From: Gryganskiella cystojenkinii
Taxonomy: Eukaryota; Mortierellomycota; Mortierellomycetes; Mortierellales; Mortierellaceae
Assembly (NCBI GenBank): GCA_015852425.1
Contig: JAAAIG010000004.1
Location: forward strand, 18,555-82,554
Direction of reading: 5' to 3'
DNA length: 64,000 nucleotides
Shown here: positions 47,369 to 58,801 of the stretch, piece by piece
Numbering within the stretch: position 1 is the first letter of the stretch
Layout of the letters: each line of letters opens with the position of its first letter
Made by a program: the position numbers and the translations under genes
The notes under the pieces: model-generated
Told to the model about the DNA's origin: nothing
Database searches by the model: none
The model's input: only the letters and a program-made list of their open reading frames with translations

Positions 47369-49967
47369 ATGAGTAACTGGTCGTTTCGACGGTCGTCCAA
47401 AGGTAAAAAAGACTCTGGATCTTCAGCCCAGGGACTGGACGGCGTAGCGAACCGACCAGCCAAGGCTAACTACAACTCCTTTGCCATTTATGTTTTTGAA
47501 ATTTTTAAAGCCAACAATCTCGGCGACAAAGAACGGACTTCTTCCTCATCATCTCGAAGTCTCCCTGACGGATCGACCTCAGCGTCTTCCGCGAGATCCT
47601 CCAAAGTCATGAGGGGTAACCACTCTTTGAGCGCCAACAACATTATCGGTTCGCTTTCTCCTGTAGATGAACCCTCGAGCCCGATCCTGAGCAATCTGCC
47701 TGGCCCACCTCCGGTACCTCCCAAAAGTGACAACGATTTTTTGAACAAACTGAGAAAGAGTTCCCCTTCCGCTCTAACGGGCGATCCTCGATTGAGTCTT
47801 GACTCGAACCCAGGTGTCTCGTCTGGTTCGGCTACGATCCCGACATTAAGCAGTTTACATTTGGCTTTCCCTCCTCTTCCTCCTCTTCCTCCTCTTCCTC
47901 CTCCTCCTCCCAGCACGCCTGTCAACACATCGAGTTCTTTGCCTCGTCTCGCTGTTGAGTCCTATAAGCTTGGGAGTGTCAACGTTCGCCAGACCCCGTC
48001 TCTCGCTTCGCAGAGGAGCAAGCGCTCTGAGGTCTTTCAAGCAAGTGCCGGTGCTGGAAGCGAATCCTCGAATGGACAAAGCTTGAGCGACTCCCCAGTT
48101 TTGATTCAAACCCCCGGCAGCAAACCGACGACCCCAACTGATGGAACCGGAAAAACAACTGTCCCTGTGGCCTCTTCTTTTTCGTCTTCTGCATTGGCGC
48201 ATCACGCTGCTTTTGATCGGACTGCCTCGGCAGTTGCTGCGGTTTTGCAGTCATACACGCCACCATCGTCGATGTACTCGAGTCAGACTATGACCTTGGA
48301 ATCTGATTCCTCTTCCGAGTTCAGTCGATCTGCTTCGATTCATCCCGAGACTGTCATTGTCCAGTCGGTCGTGACCTCTCCTCTTGGTCTCAAACTGACC
48401 ACAAACGGCCGAGAGAATCCACGGAGAGGGAAACTGTCTGTCGCAAGATTCCAGCGAATTAAGCCAAACCAACCAGTACAAACATATCAAGAAGAACGGT
48501 GGCTCTGCAGCCTATATCAGCACCAGCAGCGCTGGTGGCGAAGATGACAATCCGTCTCAGAAGGTCGCATTGGACCATTCTTACCTAACGGATGCGTTCA
48601 CGCTACTCGGTCGGATTTTCAACAATCCGTTGTACTCGGATCTGGAACTCTATGTCGACGGGACGACTTTCCATGTTCATCGAGGTATCCTGGCGGAGCA
48701 CTGTGGCCATTTCCAGAACTTGTTTGAGAAAGCCCGCCGACAGGAACCTGTGGCACCGGTCCGGGGGCTTGATTGTTCTTTTGCGCCGGACCGTCAACGA
48801 CCGATCCCTCATATCGATCCTGTTAATGATGGTTCACGAGAGACTCCACGTGGTGGTGGCCGTGATAGAGTCTCTGCTGATACTGACCGAGCCACGACAA
48901 CAAACGGGACTACCGAGTCTTGTGGTGATGTTGCCAAGTTCCTGAACAACATCACTGGTGATGTCACACCTATATTTTCGTCAACGGAGGATGCCCTGGT
49001 GCCAAGTACGAACGCGACCGTGTCGCATTCTGCCGCTGTGTCTACCTTGACATCGAGCAAGCCATCTACGAGAGCTCTTGACACAAACTCAGGGACGGAT
49101 GCACCCTCCTTTTCTTCGATCTTTGTGGCAGGTGAGCGCCAACACGGTTACACGGCTCACGATTTCGGTGTCTTTTTACAACTCCTCTACTGGATTCTGA
49201 CCCCAGAGTCCGTTCAAGAGAGTGACCTGCTGCCAGTCTTTCGAATCTGTTCTCTGTATAATGTTCCCGGCCTCGTCTCTGTTCTCAGTCAACGAATCTT
49301 CAAGAGCTTGAAAATATGCGAGACCACTTGGCCGTCTGTGCTGCGGTTCTCGGAACGGTACCGGTTAAGGGCGATCAAACAACAAACGCTTGAGTATGCG
49401 AGTCGTCATGGGGAGATTTGGTCCTTGGCGGTCGAGATGTTGGATTTGGAAGATTTCAAAATTGTGTTGAGAGGGATCCGAAAGGAAGATGTTGTGCCAG
49501 CGGCAGCACGGACTGAGACGGCGACAGCGGCCGTGACGACGACAAGAGAGATCAAGGACGAGTTGCTGATGATGTATCTTTTGGTTCATTACCAAAACGG
49601 GTCATCGATTCCGGACTCGTTATCTCGAAAGGACCCTTCGCCTGTGTCATCGTTGAATGTGGAGGGGATCGCGCGTCGGTTGAGCATCATTTGTCCATCC
49701 ACCCGGATCCAGCGACAACTTCACCAACAGCAACCACATCAAGGTTCAACTTCGATGAGAGCAATGACGAGTCAAGGAGCCGAGGATGCATCTCAGACTG
49801 TCCTGACCAAGAGTAACATTGATATTGGACACCACGATAAAGTTAGCCAGTCGTCCTCGTCGGCGATTGGTTTGCCCATCAGGACCGAAAAGGCGGAGAA
49901 GGCTCGTTCATGGATGAAGCAGTTCAAGCGCGAGTGTGGTTGGGATGGCGACGTGTCTCAGCAATAA
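47369..49967 (+). CDS. BTB/POZ-domain protein
   Basis: The best model has two exons (47369-48370, 48477-49967) and 830 residues. The N-terminal third is Ser/Pro-rich with a PPLPPLPP tract that could bind SH3 or profilin-type domains. The BTB fold starts near ALDHSYLTDAF and continues as PLYSDLELYVDG and FHVHRGILAEHCGHFQNLF. About 140 residues of Ser/Thr-rich insert interrupt it before HDFGVFLQLLYWI and a helical BACK-like region (FRICSLYNVPGLVSVLSQRI, FSERYRLRAIKQQTLEYA). BTB proteins often serve as Cullin-3 adaptors. The two halves lie in different frames. A 106-base intron with donor GTGACC and acceptor CCAACCAG restores the frame, but the donor is weak, so a one-base error in the sequence is the alternative. 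The ATG at 47369 is the first in the frame. Confidence 0.72.
47871..47910. repeat. (CTTCCTCCT)n coding repeat
   Basis: A purine/pyrimidine-asymmetric repeat of CCTCTTCCT units encodes the PPLPPLPPLPP tract of the BTB protein. Units are multiples of three, so expansion keeps the frame. Confidence 0.8.
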
Positions 49968-50460
49968 AAGGCAGACGCGCTGTCGAAGACGGCGCAGGCA
50001 AATGCAACGGGCAAAGATGGCAAAGGTGGAAAGTTGATGATTTAAGGCCTTGCTCTAGCTGAGACTTCTGACAGGCTCCATTAAAGTCAATCAGTCAAAC
50101 GTCAATTCACATTTTAATTTTTAATCGAAAAAAATGTTTGACCATAATTGCCACACTTCTCATCGCTCACAACCCTTTTTTATCGTGTTGCTGCATTTTC
50201 TTGTTTTGTTTTCTCTTTCCACTCTTCATCGTCATCACTCGCCACTTTTACTCCTTTCTTTTTGGCCTTCATCATCAAACATCCTCTCACCATCCAAAGC
50301 CCCAAACGACATCAGAAACTTTATCGCTACCATTGACGCCGCACGCACGTTTTCTTGCACCATTATCACTTCACTTCTATCAAAATTCATCGCTAACTTC
50401 GTTTGTTTTTGATTTCCTCTTTGCTTTCCTTACCCGCTCCTTCGTTGTTTATCACTCTTG
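49968..50460. other. 3' flank and CT-rich stretch
   Basis: Downstream flank of the BTB gene, then about 300 bases rich in C and T that look like a fungal 5' leader on the plus strand. They lead into a block of decayed coding-like sequence. No intact gene uses this apparent leader. Confidence 0.4.
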
Positions 50461-51154
50461 TTGTGAGTTCCGTTTCCAGCGAGTATTTTTTTCATCTGTG
50501 GAATGTTTGAATGTCAGAGGCAGGGCACTTTAACTGATGGGTCTACGGTGATTGGGTGAGCCAACGCACTTATAGGTGTTGCCTCTTGGACCACTCGCTG
50601 CTATGCTTATAGTAGACCTATCGCTCCCTCAAAGGGAACGGTTACTGTTGGCCCTGTTGGTGGCGAGGCTGCTTTGACGCCCCTCCGACTACGTGGCTTT
50701 GTCCACGGATTCAATTTTAGGGTGCCACACAACACATGTCACCTATTCAACCAGCTTTTCACTTCTGCTTTACCTCGTTTTCTCAAGTGCATCAGTGTTC
50801 AAGTGTTTACTGATACTTTGCCTTAATCAAGACAAAAAAGATTGTTGAACCAGACGCCTGAATAAAACGACCATTCCGTTTCACTTTTTTTTTCGTGCAA
50901 TATCGGTTCCTTAACTCTTCGTTTCTCACAATCGTGAACGAATACGACAACCAACACGAGAAGGACTTTCGTTAAGAACCTTCAACACTGACCTTACTTA
51001 TGATTGTCTTGTATTATACGAGGAGGATTTCAATATCCCTGGCAGCGTTCACGACATTCGTACTGAGACGGTTGCCTCTTCTTCAGCTGGCACCTCCACG
51101 GTTCAAGTCCAGCCCATTGGTGCTGGTATTTCCAGCACTCCTGATTTGGATTGA
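50461..51154 (+). pseudogene. Decayed or misassembled coding relic
   Basis: Three coding-like blocks lie in three different plus-strand frames. Block 1 starts at ATG 50503 and would read GTLTDGSTVIG, an in-frame TGA at 50557, then ANALIGVASWTTRCYAYSRP and APSKGTVTVGPVGGEAA, stopping at 50824. Block 2 ends VNEYDNQHEKDFR and TAA at 50973. Block 3 reads YDCLVLYEEDFNIPGS through TSTVQVQPIGAG to a stop at 51152. The wording and third-position bias look like real protein, and a CT-rich leader lies upstream, yet I find no GT-AG introns of normal size joining the blocks or removing the TGA. A pseudogene is the simplest reading; a multi-exon gene that I failed to join remains possible. The family is unknown. 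Confidence 0.4.
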
Positions 51155-51342
51155 AGACATAAGAAAGAGTAAAGAGAGAGAGGGAGAGAGATTGGAGATT
51201 GGAGATTGACATAAGGAATACTCATATCACCATAGCCTGTGTGGCATAATCAACATCTGCAAAAGAAATCTAATACACGAAAAAAGTAGTCTTTGATCCC
51301 ATATGGTCTTTGTATTTTGTTAATCTCTTTTGAGGGGTATAG

Positions 51343-52038
51343 TCAAAGACCGAGATGGTTGTCTAAAAAGGTCGCAAACCGAGTGGGATCCGGTTCTGGA
51401 AAGGGTTCTAGTGATTCGTATTCTTTGGCTTGAACTGCACCTTCCAGTTGACTAAAAAGAGACGAAGGAGGAGTATCAGCAAGAGAGATAGGAGAAACAG
51501 AAAGGCGCACACAATACGCTGAAGCGACGACCGTTGCGGTTTATAGGTTTTTACTTGACGGTACAGCAGACCAGGTAATTCTTCTCCTGCAAGGCGGACC
51601 CGAGTTCCATCTGGTGGTTGTCCATGAGGTCTTCATTAGCGACGACAATGAGTGGTTTCTTCAAACGAAGTGCTTCCAAAATTGATCCCGATCCTATAAT
51701 ACAAATAAAGAACAACAGAGTATAAGTCCAGTGGTTCCTTACACAGCACATGGCCAGTTTGTCGTGCTGAAGTGTAGACTCGCACCGGCATGACTGATAA
51801 TAAGATCCGCTTGGTCCATGCTCTGACGAAGATTTGATTTGTAGTCGAAGGAATCCAAGATCGGCATAGAGGCAGCGGTAGTTGAAGGAGCAGGTGGTTC
51901 AGGACCGGCTCCATGTTGGATGGAGACATGAGTGTAGCCGAGGGAATGAAGTAGATGAAGGAATGGTACTGAGGATGTGGCAGCAACGAGTTTATCGAAC
52001 CGCGTTGACCCAACTGTGACAAAGGCTGTTCGTGGCAT
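51343..52038 (-). CDS. ALG13: UDP-GlcNAc transferase catalytic subunit Alg13
   Basis: Three exons (52038-51786, 51693-51555, 51451-51343) give 166 residues. With membrane partner Alg14, Alg13 adds the second GlcNAc to the dolichol-linked oligosaccharide on the cytosolic face of the ER. The start [18 protein letters not shown] is the family N-terminus. Later motifs are [33 protein letters not shown] and the C-terminal [19 protein letters not shown]. The third exon is recovered by splicing out a 103-base intron; without it the protein would end prematurely after YLVCCTVK. An in-frame ATG 84 bases upstream would add a poorly conserved extension and is not used. RMI1 diverges from it across 345 bases. 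Confidence 0.93.
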
Positions 52039-52383
52039 TGTTGAAGGATGGATGGATGGGGGCGGATGGAATGTGTGGTGTTGAAAGGGAGGAGCATTCC
52101 AACCGCTGATTAGAGTGGACAAATAGGAAAAAAGCGAATAAGCGAGGGTGGACTAAAAAAGCGCCACCATTTTTTAAATTCATCAGGAACACAGTCAAAC
52201 AAACACTTCGTCTGTCCAAAGCGCGTTTTTATTTCTTTGTTGTGTTTCGTTTGACACTCTCTTTTTGCGTTCGTTCAATCCCTCCCCCACATCCCTTCAT
52301 CCCCTCATCCTCTCATCCAACTCTTTCATTCCGAACCCCTCCTCTTTTTTTTTACTCTCCTCCTCTCTTTCCACTCTTCGCAT
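52039..52383. promoter_or_regulatory. Divergent promoter ALG13 / RMI1
   Basis: 345 bases between divergent starts. The RMI1 side is a strongly CT-rich leader running to the ATG at 52384. No other element is recognised. Confidence 0.5.
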
Positions 52384-55300
52384 ATGTCGCATGACGACCT
52401 CCTGATCCGCAATGCCATCCGGGCCAGGGGGATCAACGCCTCGGTCGAATGGACGAGACAGTGTCTCGAATCCGTCAAAGCCTCGAACCCGTCCTCCTCA
52501 ACATGGAATGATCAACAGCTCGTCAACCATGTCTATGAAATGTACCTCCTCGCTGACCTACGCTCCCTCGACCCGAAACCCCTCCTTCCCAGTGCCAACT
52601 CGACCCCTCATAAACAACAGTTCTTCCCCCGCCTCGGCACCACTCTTTCCTCAACATCAAGCTCGGCTACAAAAAGTACCATGGGAGAAGGCGATGGTGC
52701 GATCTTACAGATCCTCGATATTAAAGATATCGGGACCAGTTCTCTCAAGACACTCGAGACCTGTGAAGCCATCGAGGCCGCCGCCGCTGCTGCCGCTGAT
52801 CCGACAGAGGGACCTGCTGCGGAAAAGACTCTGCCAAAGAGTTTCTTGTCCCTGGATGTGACTGATGGTGTGAGAAAGGCGCAGGCCATGGTGAGGATCG
52901 CCGTGCCTGGGCTTTTTGTTGATATGAAGCTCGGTGCCAAGGTATGGATTCTCGTTCGTTAATTAAATCCCTATTTTAAATACGAACCATGCTAACAGAT
53001 CAAAGCAATAACTGATTTTACTCCTCTTTTTTTGTGATATCTCATAGATCAGAGTCTTGGACGCTGAGATCCGTCACGGTGTCCTTCAACTGACTCCCAA
53101 GAATACAATCCTGTTGGGCGGCGAGGTCGCAAGCTTGAACAAGGAGCCACGAGTCCCAGTTATTATGCGCAAACTGCAAGAGCGACTTGGGTACGTGCAA
53201 CTTTTTTTTATCTGTCGTTCTATTCTTTTCCCAAGCTCAAGCATTACTGACACCTAATTTGTTGGCATCGAATAGGCTGCTTCCAAATGTAGCCCCAGCA
53301 CCTCGAGTCCCAGGAATGAATGCACCCCACCAGCAAGCGGCGACACCCTTAGCAACTATTCATCAGCCACAACCTTTGCGTCCGGTCATCGCACACAACC
53401 ACAATATCTGGATGAACCCAAAGTCTGCCGTCACAGCAGCAGATGCTATCCCGGCCACGCACTCGACCTCAGCAATAGGATCAAATTCTGCCGGCGCTCA
53501 AGCACTACCGTCACCACCGTTAGCGCGTATCATACGTAATGACATGCCGAACCCCTGGCGACCCAATCAGCCGCCCGTTCGACCGCAACCACAACCTCTT
53601 GTAAAAGAGCGTCCCAATGACCAAGACGACTATTACATGCAGAGTCTGCGAGACCAAGAACCTCAATGGGAAAACTTTGGCGAGATGGATATTGAAGATG
53701 ACATCAGATTACCCGAGGAAGAGGAAGATACCAACTTGATCGATGTGGGCTGGACAGGGCGGGACTCTTCATCACGGATCAACAGTAATCAAAGTTATCG
53801 AGCTCCACAAATAGCACCAGTAGCTCGTGCTCCTCAAGCAATTATCGAAAGCACTCCGCCGCGTGTCCGGGAAAGGAGAATGGAGAGCCCTCCTTTAATC
53901 GCCACAACCTCACCAGCGAAGAAACGTGCTGCTGTCTTGAGTCTTCGAGCCCCACGTACTTTCCATCGTGCAGCACAAGCCCAACAGGATCGCGTTCCTG
54001 GTGAATGGGAGGTGGGAAATTCTCAGCCCCTGAACCAGAATACCAAACGGCCGCGCAGTGACAGTGGAGACGACGAGGAAGATCAGGCTGTGGCGGCTGC
54101 AGCGATGGTGATGGACGATGATCACGATGATGATAACAACCCCTTCCAAGATCTCACTCGGCTTCCGAGCCTATCGCCCGTGCTGGATGCGGACGACGAC
54201 TGGATCCTGCAAGATCAAATGGACGATTACGCTCTTCCGCCTCAGATCGATTATGAACAGATGCTGGAGAATCTGGACGATTACAAAGATGAGTCCGAGG
54301 ATTGGTTCTTCAGACGGCATACAAGTCCGTTGATGGACATGGACTTTATGGACGACGAAGATGATCGACAGCTTCCTTTGATTTACTCCCAGGGCCAAGA
54401 TCAACTGCCCAGTGATGATGACGAGGTTGATGCCTTCAACTTCTCGGCCGTTTCTCAGAAGCGAGGTGTCAGTCCGGAATTAGAGGAGGACAAAGATACT
54501 AAAGACAGCATCCGGAACGGATATACCAATCGCCGTCGGTCGCAATCCTTTTCCCTCTTGCCCAGAAAGACGGAGGGAAATGAAGACAAGAAGGAAGAAG
54601 AGGATGAAATCGAGAAGATACGCATCAAACTTGAACGAGGAGTGCCAGGACCAGAATCAATGGAGCAAGATGAACCGGAAGCTACGATCAAACTGAGTCA
54701 GAGTCGTGAGCGTTCCGAGGAGAGAGTCCTTGTCAGCGTAAGTATTGCAGCTGCCCCGAGTCCAGGTCCTGAAAGCAATGCCGTCAAGGACGAGATGGCA
54801 CTGGATTTGATCCGTATCAAAGCTGAGAAGATGGAGGTGGTTGAGCATGAGCAATCTGGTCAGATCGAGATCATGCCGATCGAGGAAAGTCTCGTTGAGG
54901 CGGCGGACGAAATTCAGTCCGCAGGGATTAACGAAATCGAATCTACAGAGGCGAGTGGAGCAGAACCTGAAAACGTATCGAACATTGTCAATACTGAAAT
55001 TACGGATCCACCAGCGCAAGTACAGAATCAAGAATACGATGCGAACGTGGAGCCTATGAGGTCTCGACCACTATCATTGTCACCTCCGTCAATATCACCA
55101 CCACCAGCGCAGCCTCAACCAGAGTCATTGGCTGCGACCACGATGGAGCGACAGATGAGTTCCGGTTCAGACTCTAATGCTGAGAAGAGGCGCGCCGGCG
55201 GGACAAGTATGCTGGAGGCGATTGATCTGTCCTCGGATGACGACGACGACGAAGATACTCATGCCACTTTCGTATCACGACCGGAAACCGACGTGCCTGC

Positions 55301-56232
55301 CCTGGACATTCATACTGTGGTGATTAAGACCGAACCAGGGCTTGAGCCTTCTACTGCAACTGGTGGTAAGCACAACACCATGCCATCACTTTCCCGGAGC
55401 AGCTCATTGGTAATGATCAAGCCAGAAGAAACCCTGTTGGAGTTCGATATGGATGACATGGATGATTTTGGTGGATTGAAAGAAGTAGCGATTCCCGAGG
55501 TTGAACTCGATCAAGTCCTGGGATTGGTTCGTGAAGATAAAGAGGTCAAGACCAAGGTAGGAAATCATTTTTTTTTACATCCACTGGAACTGCAATGCTG
55601 GATGGTGGGTTTTAACCAGTTTCGTGATGTCTTTTCTTGTATGACGGATCAAATGTTTAGGCTCGGATCCACAAACTCGGCAAGTTCTGTTTGACGAACC
55701 TAGCGGTCGCGATCCCAATTTTCCTCATGCCGGTGACGCCATCATCTCCAATTGCGACGGGAATACAGGATGCTGCCCGAGAAGAGTCTGTCAGTGGCAG
55801 TGGCGGTATCAGTAGCAGCAGTGAACATGGCGACAGTTCATCGACATTGACAGCAACAGAGATCCTAGAGGGCGTCTTGGACCAGGAGGTGATTGAACGG
55901 TTCTTTGATCTTTCCATCGCCGAGTTCCGTAAACTTATCGCGCTAAAAAAGGGTCAAGAGGCCAAAGAGGTGAGTTGCAGAGGTCCTAGGCGTTGGTCAC
56001 GCGCCGCTGAAGGGGAGGACGATATATGTGTTAAGTTATACTTTTTTTTTCTTTCTCTTTTCATCTCACAATTTTTTTTTTTATTTTCTTTATTTTAACT
56101 CATGGAACCTAGGCTGTGGCTCGGATGCGATCGCGGTTTATGGAGGTAAAAACGGTCGAGTGTAGGATCAGAGGCATTCGACAAGGTGTACCCGTGATCA
56201 GGGAACTCCATATTATCTCCAGAAGGGAATGA
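52384..56232 (+). CDS. RMI1: RecQ-mediated genome instability protein 1 (Rmi1)
   Basis: Five exons (52384-52941, 53048-53190, 53276-55556, 55661-55969, 56113-56232) give 1136 residues. Rmi1 is the OB-fold subunit of the RecQ helicase-Top3-Rmi1 complex that dissolves double Holliday junctions. The N-terminal helical domain (about 1-60) contains ASVEWTRQCLESV. The OB fold follows and includes IAVPGLFVDMKLGAKIRVL and VLQLTPKNTILLGGEVASL. Residues 240-990 are disordered and acidic, with a SUMO-interacting-type motif IDLSSDDDDD at 883-892 and lysines in hydrophobic-Lys-x-Glu context at 685, 738, 749, 918 and 949. A conserved-looking C-terminal segment has EVIERFFDLSIAEFRKLI and ends ELHIISRRE. The protein is far longer than yeast Rmi1. 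The last small exon of 120 bases is inferred from splice signals. Confidence 0.88.
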
Positions 56233-56651
56233 TGTGATTGAAGAGCTCTCCATCCTAATTACGAGTCATCTTGGGAAATAGAAAAATAAATTTCGAAGAT
56301 GCTTAGATCTGACAAGGGCGCACAAGTCTCTCGCTGTGTGTGCGTGTGTGAGAGTGAGTGAGTGAGTGAGTACATAAGCGTAGAGCAGTGAGAAATCATC
56401 GTTCTTGTCCTACTGTTCTTCTGTTTTTATCGATATGAAGTTTATTATGCTGGTAGTAGTAGCCTATAGTACAATAGTGTTGTGTCCTCGAGCAGATGAA
56501 GTTCTCCGCAAGGAAGGGGATCAGATGTCTGTTCTCTATCTCGTCAATTCAAAAGATCGTTTTTGAAGTCTATCCTTTTTTCTTCCCCTCCTTCTCTAGG
56601 CGTCGGAGGGGGGTTATTTTCATGAATGTTGTTGTTTTCTCGACACTTTCT
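56233..56651. other. Convergent 3' ends with TGAG repeat
   Basis: 419 bases between RMI1 (+) and the SAM carrier gene (-). A (GAGT)n repeat of about five units lies at 56352-56370. Otherwise this is presumed 3' UTR of both genes. Confidence 0.55.
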
Positions 56652-58211
56652 CTAGTCCCGGCTGGTGACCACGACCTTGGCCTTCTCGTACACACCCAAA
56701 AAGATGCTGCCACCAATCGAGATCCACATCACACGGGGTCCGATTCCGGAGAACAAGGCTCTGGGGCCTTCCTCAGCCAAGATCCTCTTGAACGTTGGAA
56801 TGATACCCGAGTAATAAGCCGAGTTGGGTGCGCCTCCTGCACTGACAGCGTTCCTTTGACTCAACATGACGCGGGTCTTGACCACATCCAGAGGTGTTGT
56901 TATTCCAGCTGCAATACCTCCAGCAATCGAGGCACAAATGGCAGCCTGCCAAGGATCCACGGCGGATCTTTGGGTCGAATGTGCCCAGGTTTTCTTCATA
57001 TACTCGTACAGAGGGAATTGGATACAAGAGAAAGGGATCTACAAAAGAGAAATGAGACGCATAAAAAAGAGGGTCAGTGTTTGTTATCCTTCTTCTTTGT
57101 CATCGATGCTGCAAGAACTCGCTTCCTGTTGGTTCTTTTGATGCTCTTTTTTACCTCGCGAGCTACAGTGCTGAGGTATCCACGGTAAAAGCCCAAGACA
57201 CCTTCGTTATGAATAACAGACTTCACCGCTGAACTCGTGGTGACGAACTGCTTCGTCTGCATCCTTTGCTTTATGACTTCCGTGGGTACTCTGACGAAAC
57301 ATGCCGCCTATTGGAACAAGGAGCGCAAAAGCGGGGGAAGAGAAGGCAACAGATATTAACATGGGTTTAAAATTTTCACTTTCCCACAGTCTCGACCCTA
57401 AATCACCCGTTTGTGGGCTCGCTGCGAGTCACGAAATGTGGAGAATTAAAAAAAAAGAGTGGGAAGAAGAAATCTGATAACAAGAAAGAAAAAAGAACTC
57501 ACCACTTCTCCTCCAGAGGCGGACATTAAGTGGACCATGGGTGCATATTTCTCATCGGGCAAAACGGTCGTCAGCGTCTTCTTGAGTCCCTCATACGCGA
57601 CAAAGAAAAGTGAGGCTAACAAAGAGCAAGAGCAATTGAAAAAAGGAGGGATCAGCAAAGTGAAAGCTGATAGATAATAAAAACCCCGTCGAGCAAGGGC
57701 GCTGGGCGCAATTGTACACAAAACGGTAGGAGCGGGAACAAAATAAATGAGCGCAGGAACAGAAAAACGATCAAAAAGTATGTTCCTTACCACCAGGAGC
57801 ACTTCCGATGACTGCGCTTGTCAATCCCGAGTACACTCCCCTGAATCCACCCGAGGCAGCAAAGCCAGCCTTGGACTGAAGTCGAGTTTTGAGGGTGTCG
57901 AGGGGAAAGAGCGCAGTGTCGACTGCAGTGCCTGCCATAGCTCCAGCCTAATGAGGAACAATTCGAATGAACAGACGAAAAAGGGGTCTCGAGTTGTAAG
58001 TTGAGCGAGTTTTTGAGGTTGACGGTTCAGCAGCAACGAATGAAAGAGTGGAGAGTGGTTCCTTGACGTTGAATCGAATGAAAACAGAGATGAAGGAATG
58101 CGCCCCTACCAGCATGCACTGAAGCAGGGAGGCCTGCTTGGGGGCAGTGTTCTGCTTGGAGACAGTCGTTGCGACCGCCAGGGTCGAGGCAGAAGCGGAG
58201 AGGTCGCTCAT
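56652..58211 (-). CDS. PET8: Mitochondrial S-adenosylmethionine carrier
   Basis: Five exons (58211-58110, 57947-57791, 57615-57503, 57307-57155, 57038-56652) give 303 residues. This inner-membrane carrier brings SAM into mitochondria in exchange for S-adenosylhomocysteine, for methylation, lipoate and biotin synthesis. The three mitochondrial carrier repeats show their signatures: [20 protein letters not shown] and [30 protein letters not shown] in repeat 1 and [14 protein letters not shown] fit the SAMC/Pet8 subfamily. A 30-residue Ser/Thr/Ala N-terminal extension precedes the first helix. Shares a 590-base divergent promoter with the CDF gene. Confidence 0.92.
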
Positions 58212-58801
58212 GGGAAGTCAAATGTTTGTTGATGTAAAAAAAAAAAAAAAAGAAAGAAAAAAAGAAGTAGAAGGATGGAATTTGACTGATCTGATCACTC
58301 CAAGTTTTGTGCGGGAAGTGAACTAAAAAACTTGAATACTGTAGTTCTCACGACACGTGACTTTGACAGTTTTACCTACTACTTTATCTCATAAAAACTA
58401 TCCACACTCTTCTTTAAGACTGTGTTTTGGACTGGACCCATGCATGATCAAGATGCATTTTTAGCGAACAAGAACGAAAGCAAAGCACATCAAAGAAGGA
58501 AGAAGACGGTATTCTACAAACGAAAAAGAGAATAGCGAAAACAACGCCCACCCACAGAGACTTGTGAAGCAACGTGGGGCTGAATCGAAGGAAATTTTGT
58601 GCTTTGTTGCAGAGAAGGAAAGCTGGGGCTGAAAATAGAAATCGAAGAAACGGTCGCACCGCATTTATGATCCCCCTTCTCTTCCACCTCACCCCTTGTT
58701 TGCTCTTTCTCTCTTTCTTTGACCTGTCGTTCCCTACTCTTCTCATCATCCATCCAATCACTCTCTCTCTTCAATCAGGATAAACAGGATATATACATAA
58801 C
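58212..58801. promoter_or_regulatory. Divergent promoter SAM carrier / CDF gene
   Basis: 590 bases between divergent starts. A 16-base A run lies close to the carrier start. The last 130 bases are CT-rich and end in ATATATACATAAC directly before the CDF ATG. No gene is seen inside. Confidence 0.5.

Noticed and set aside
51100..51110. GGTTCAAGTCC resembling a tRNA B box
   Set aside because: No matching A box or cloverleaf stems exist at the right distance upstream, and it lies in a coding-like frame.
51739..52122. ALG13 start at 52122
   Set aside because: It would add 28 residues before the conserved [11 protein letters not shown] start, which is the normal family N-terminus.
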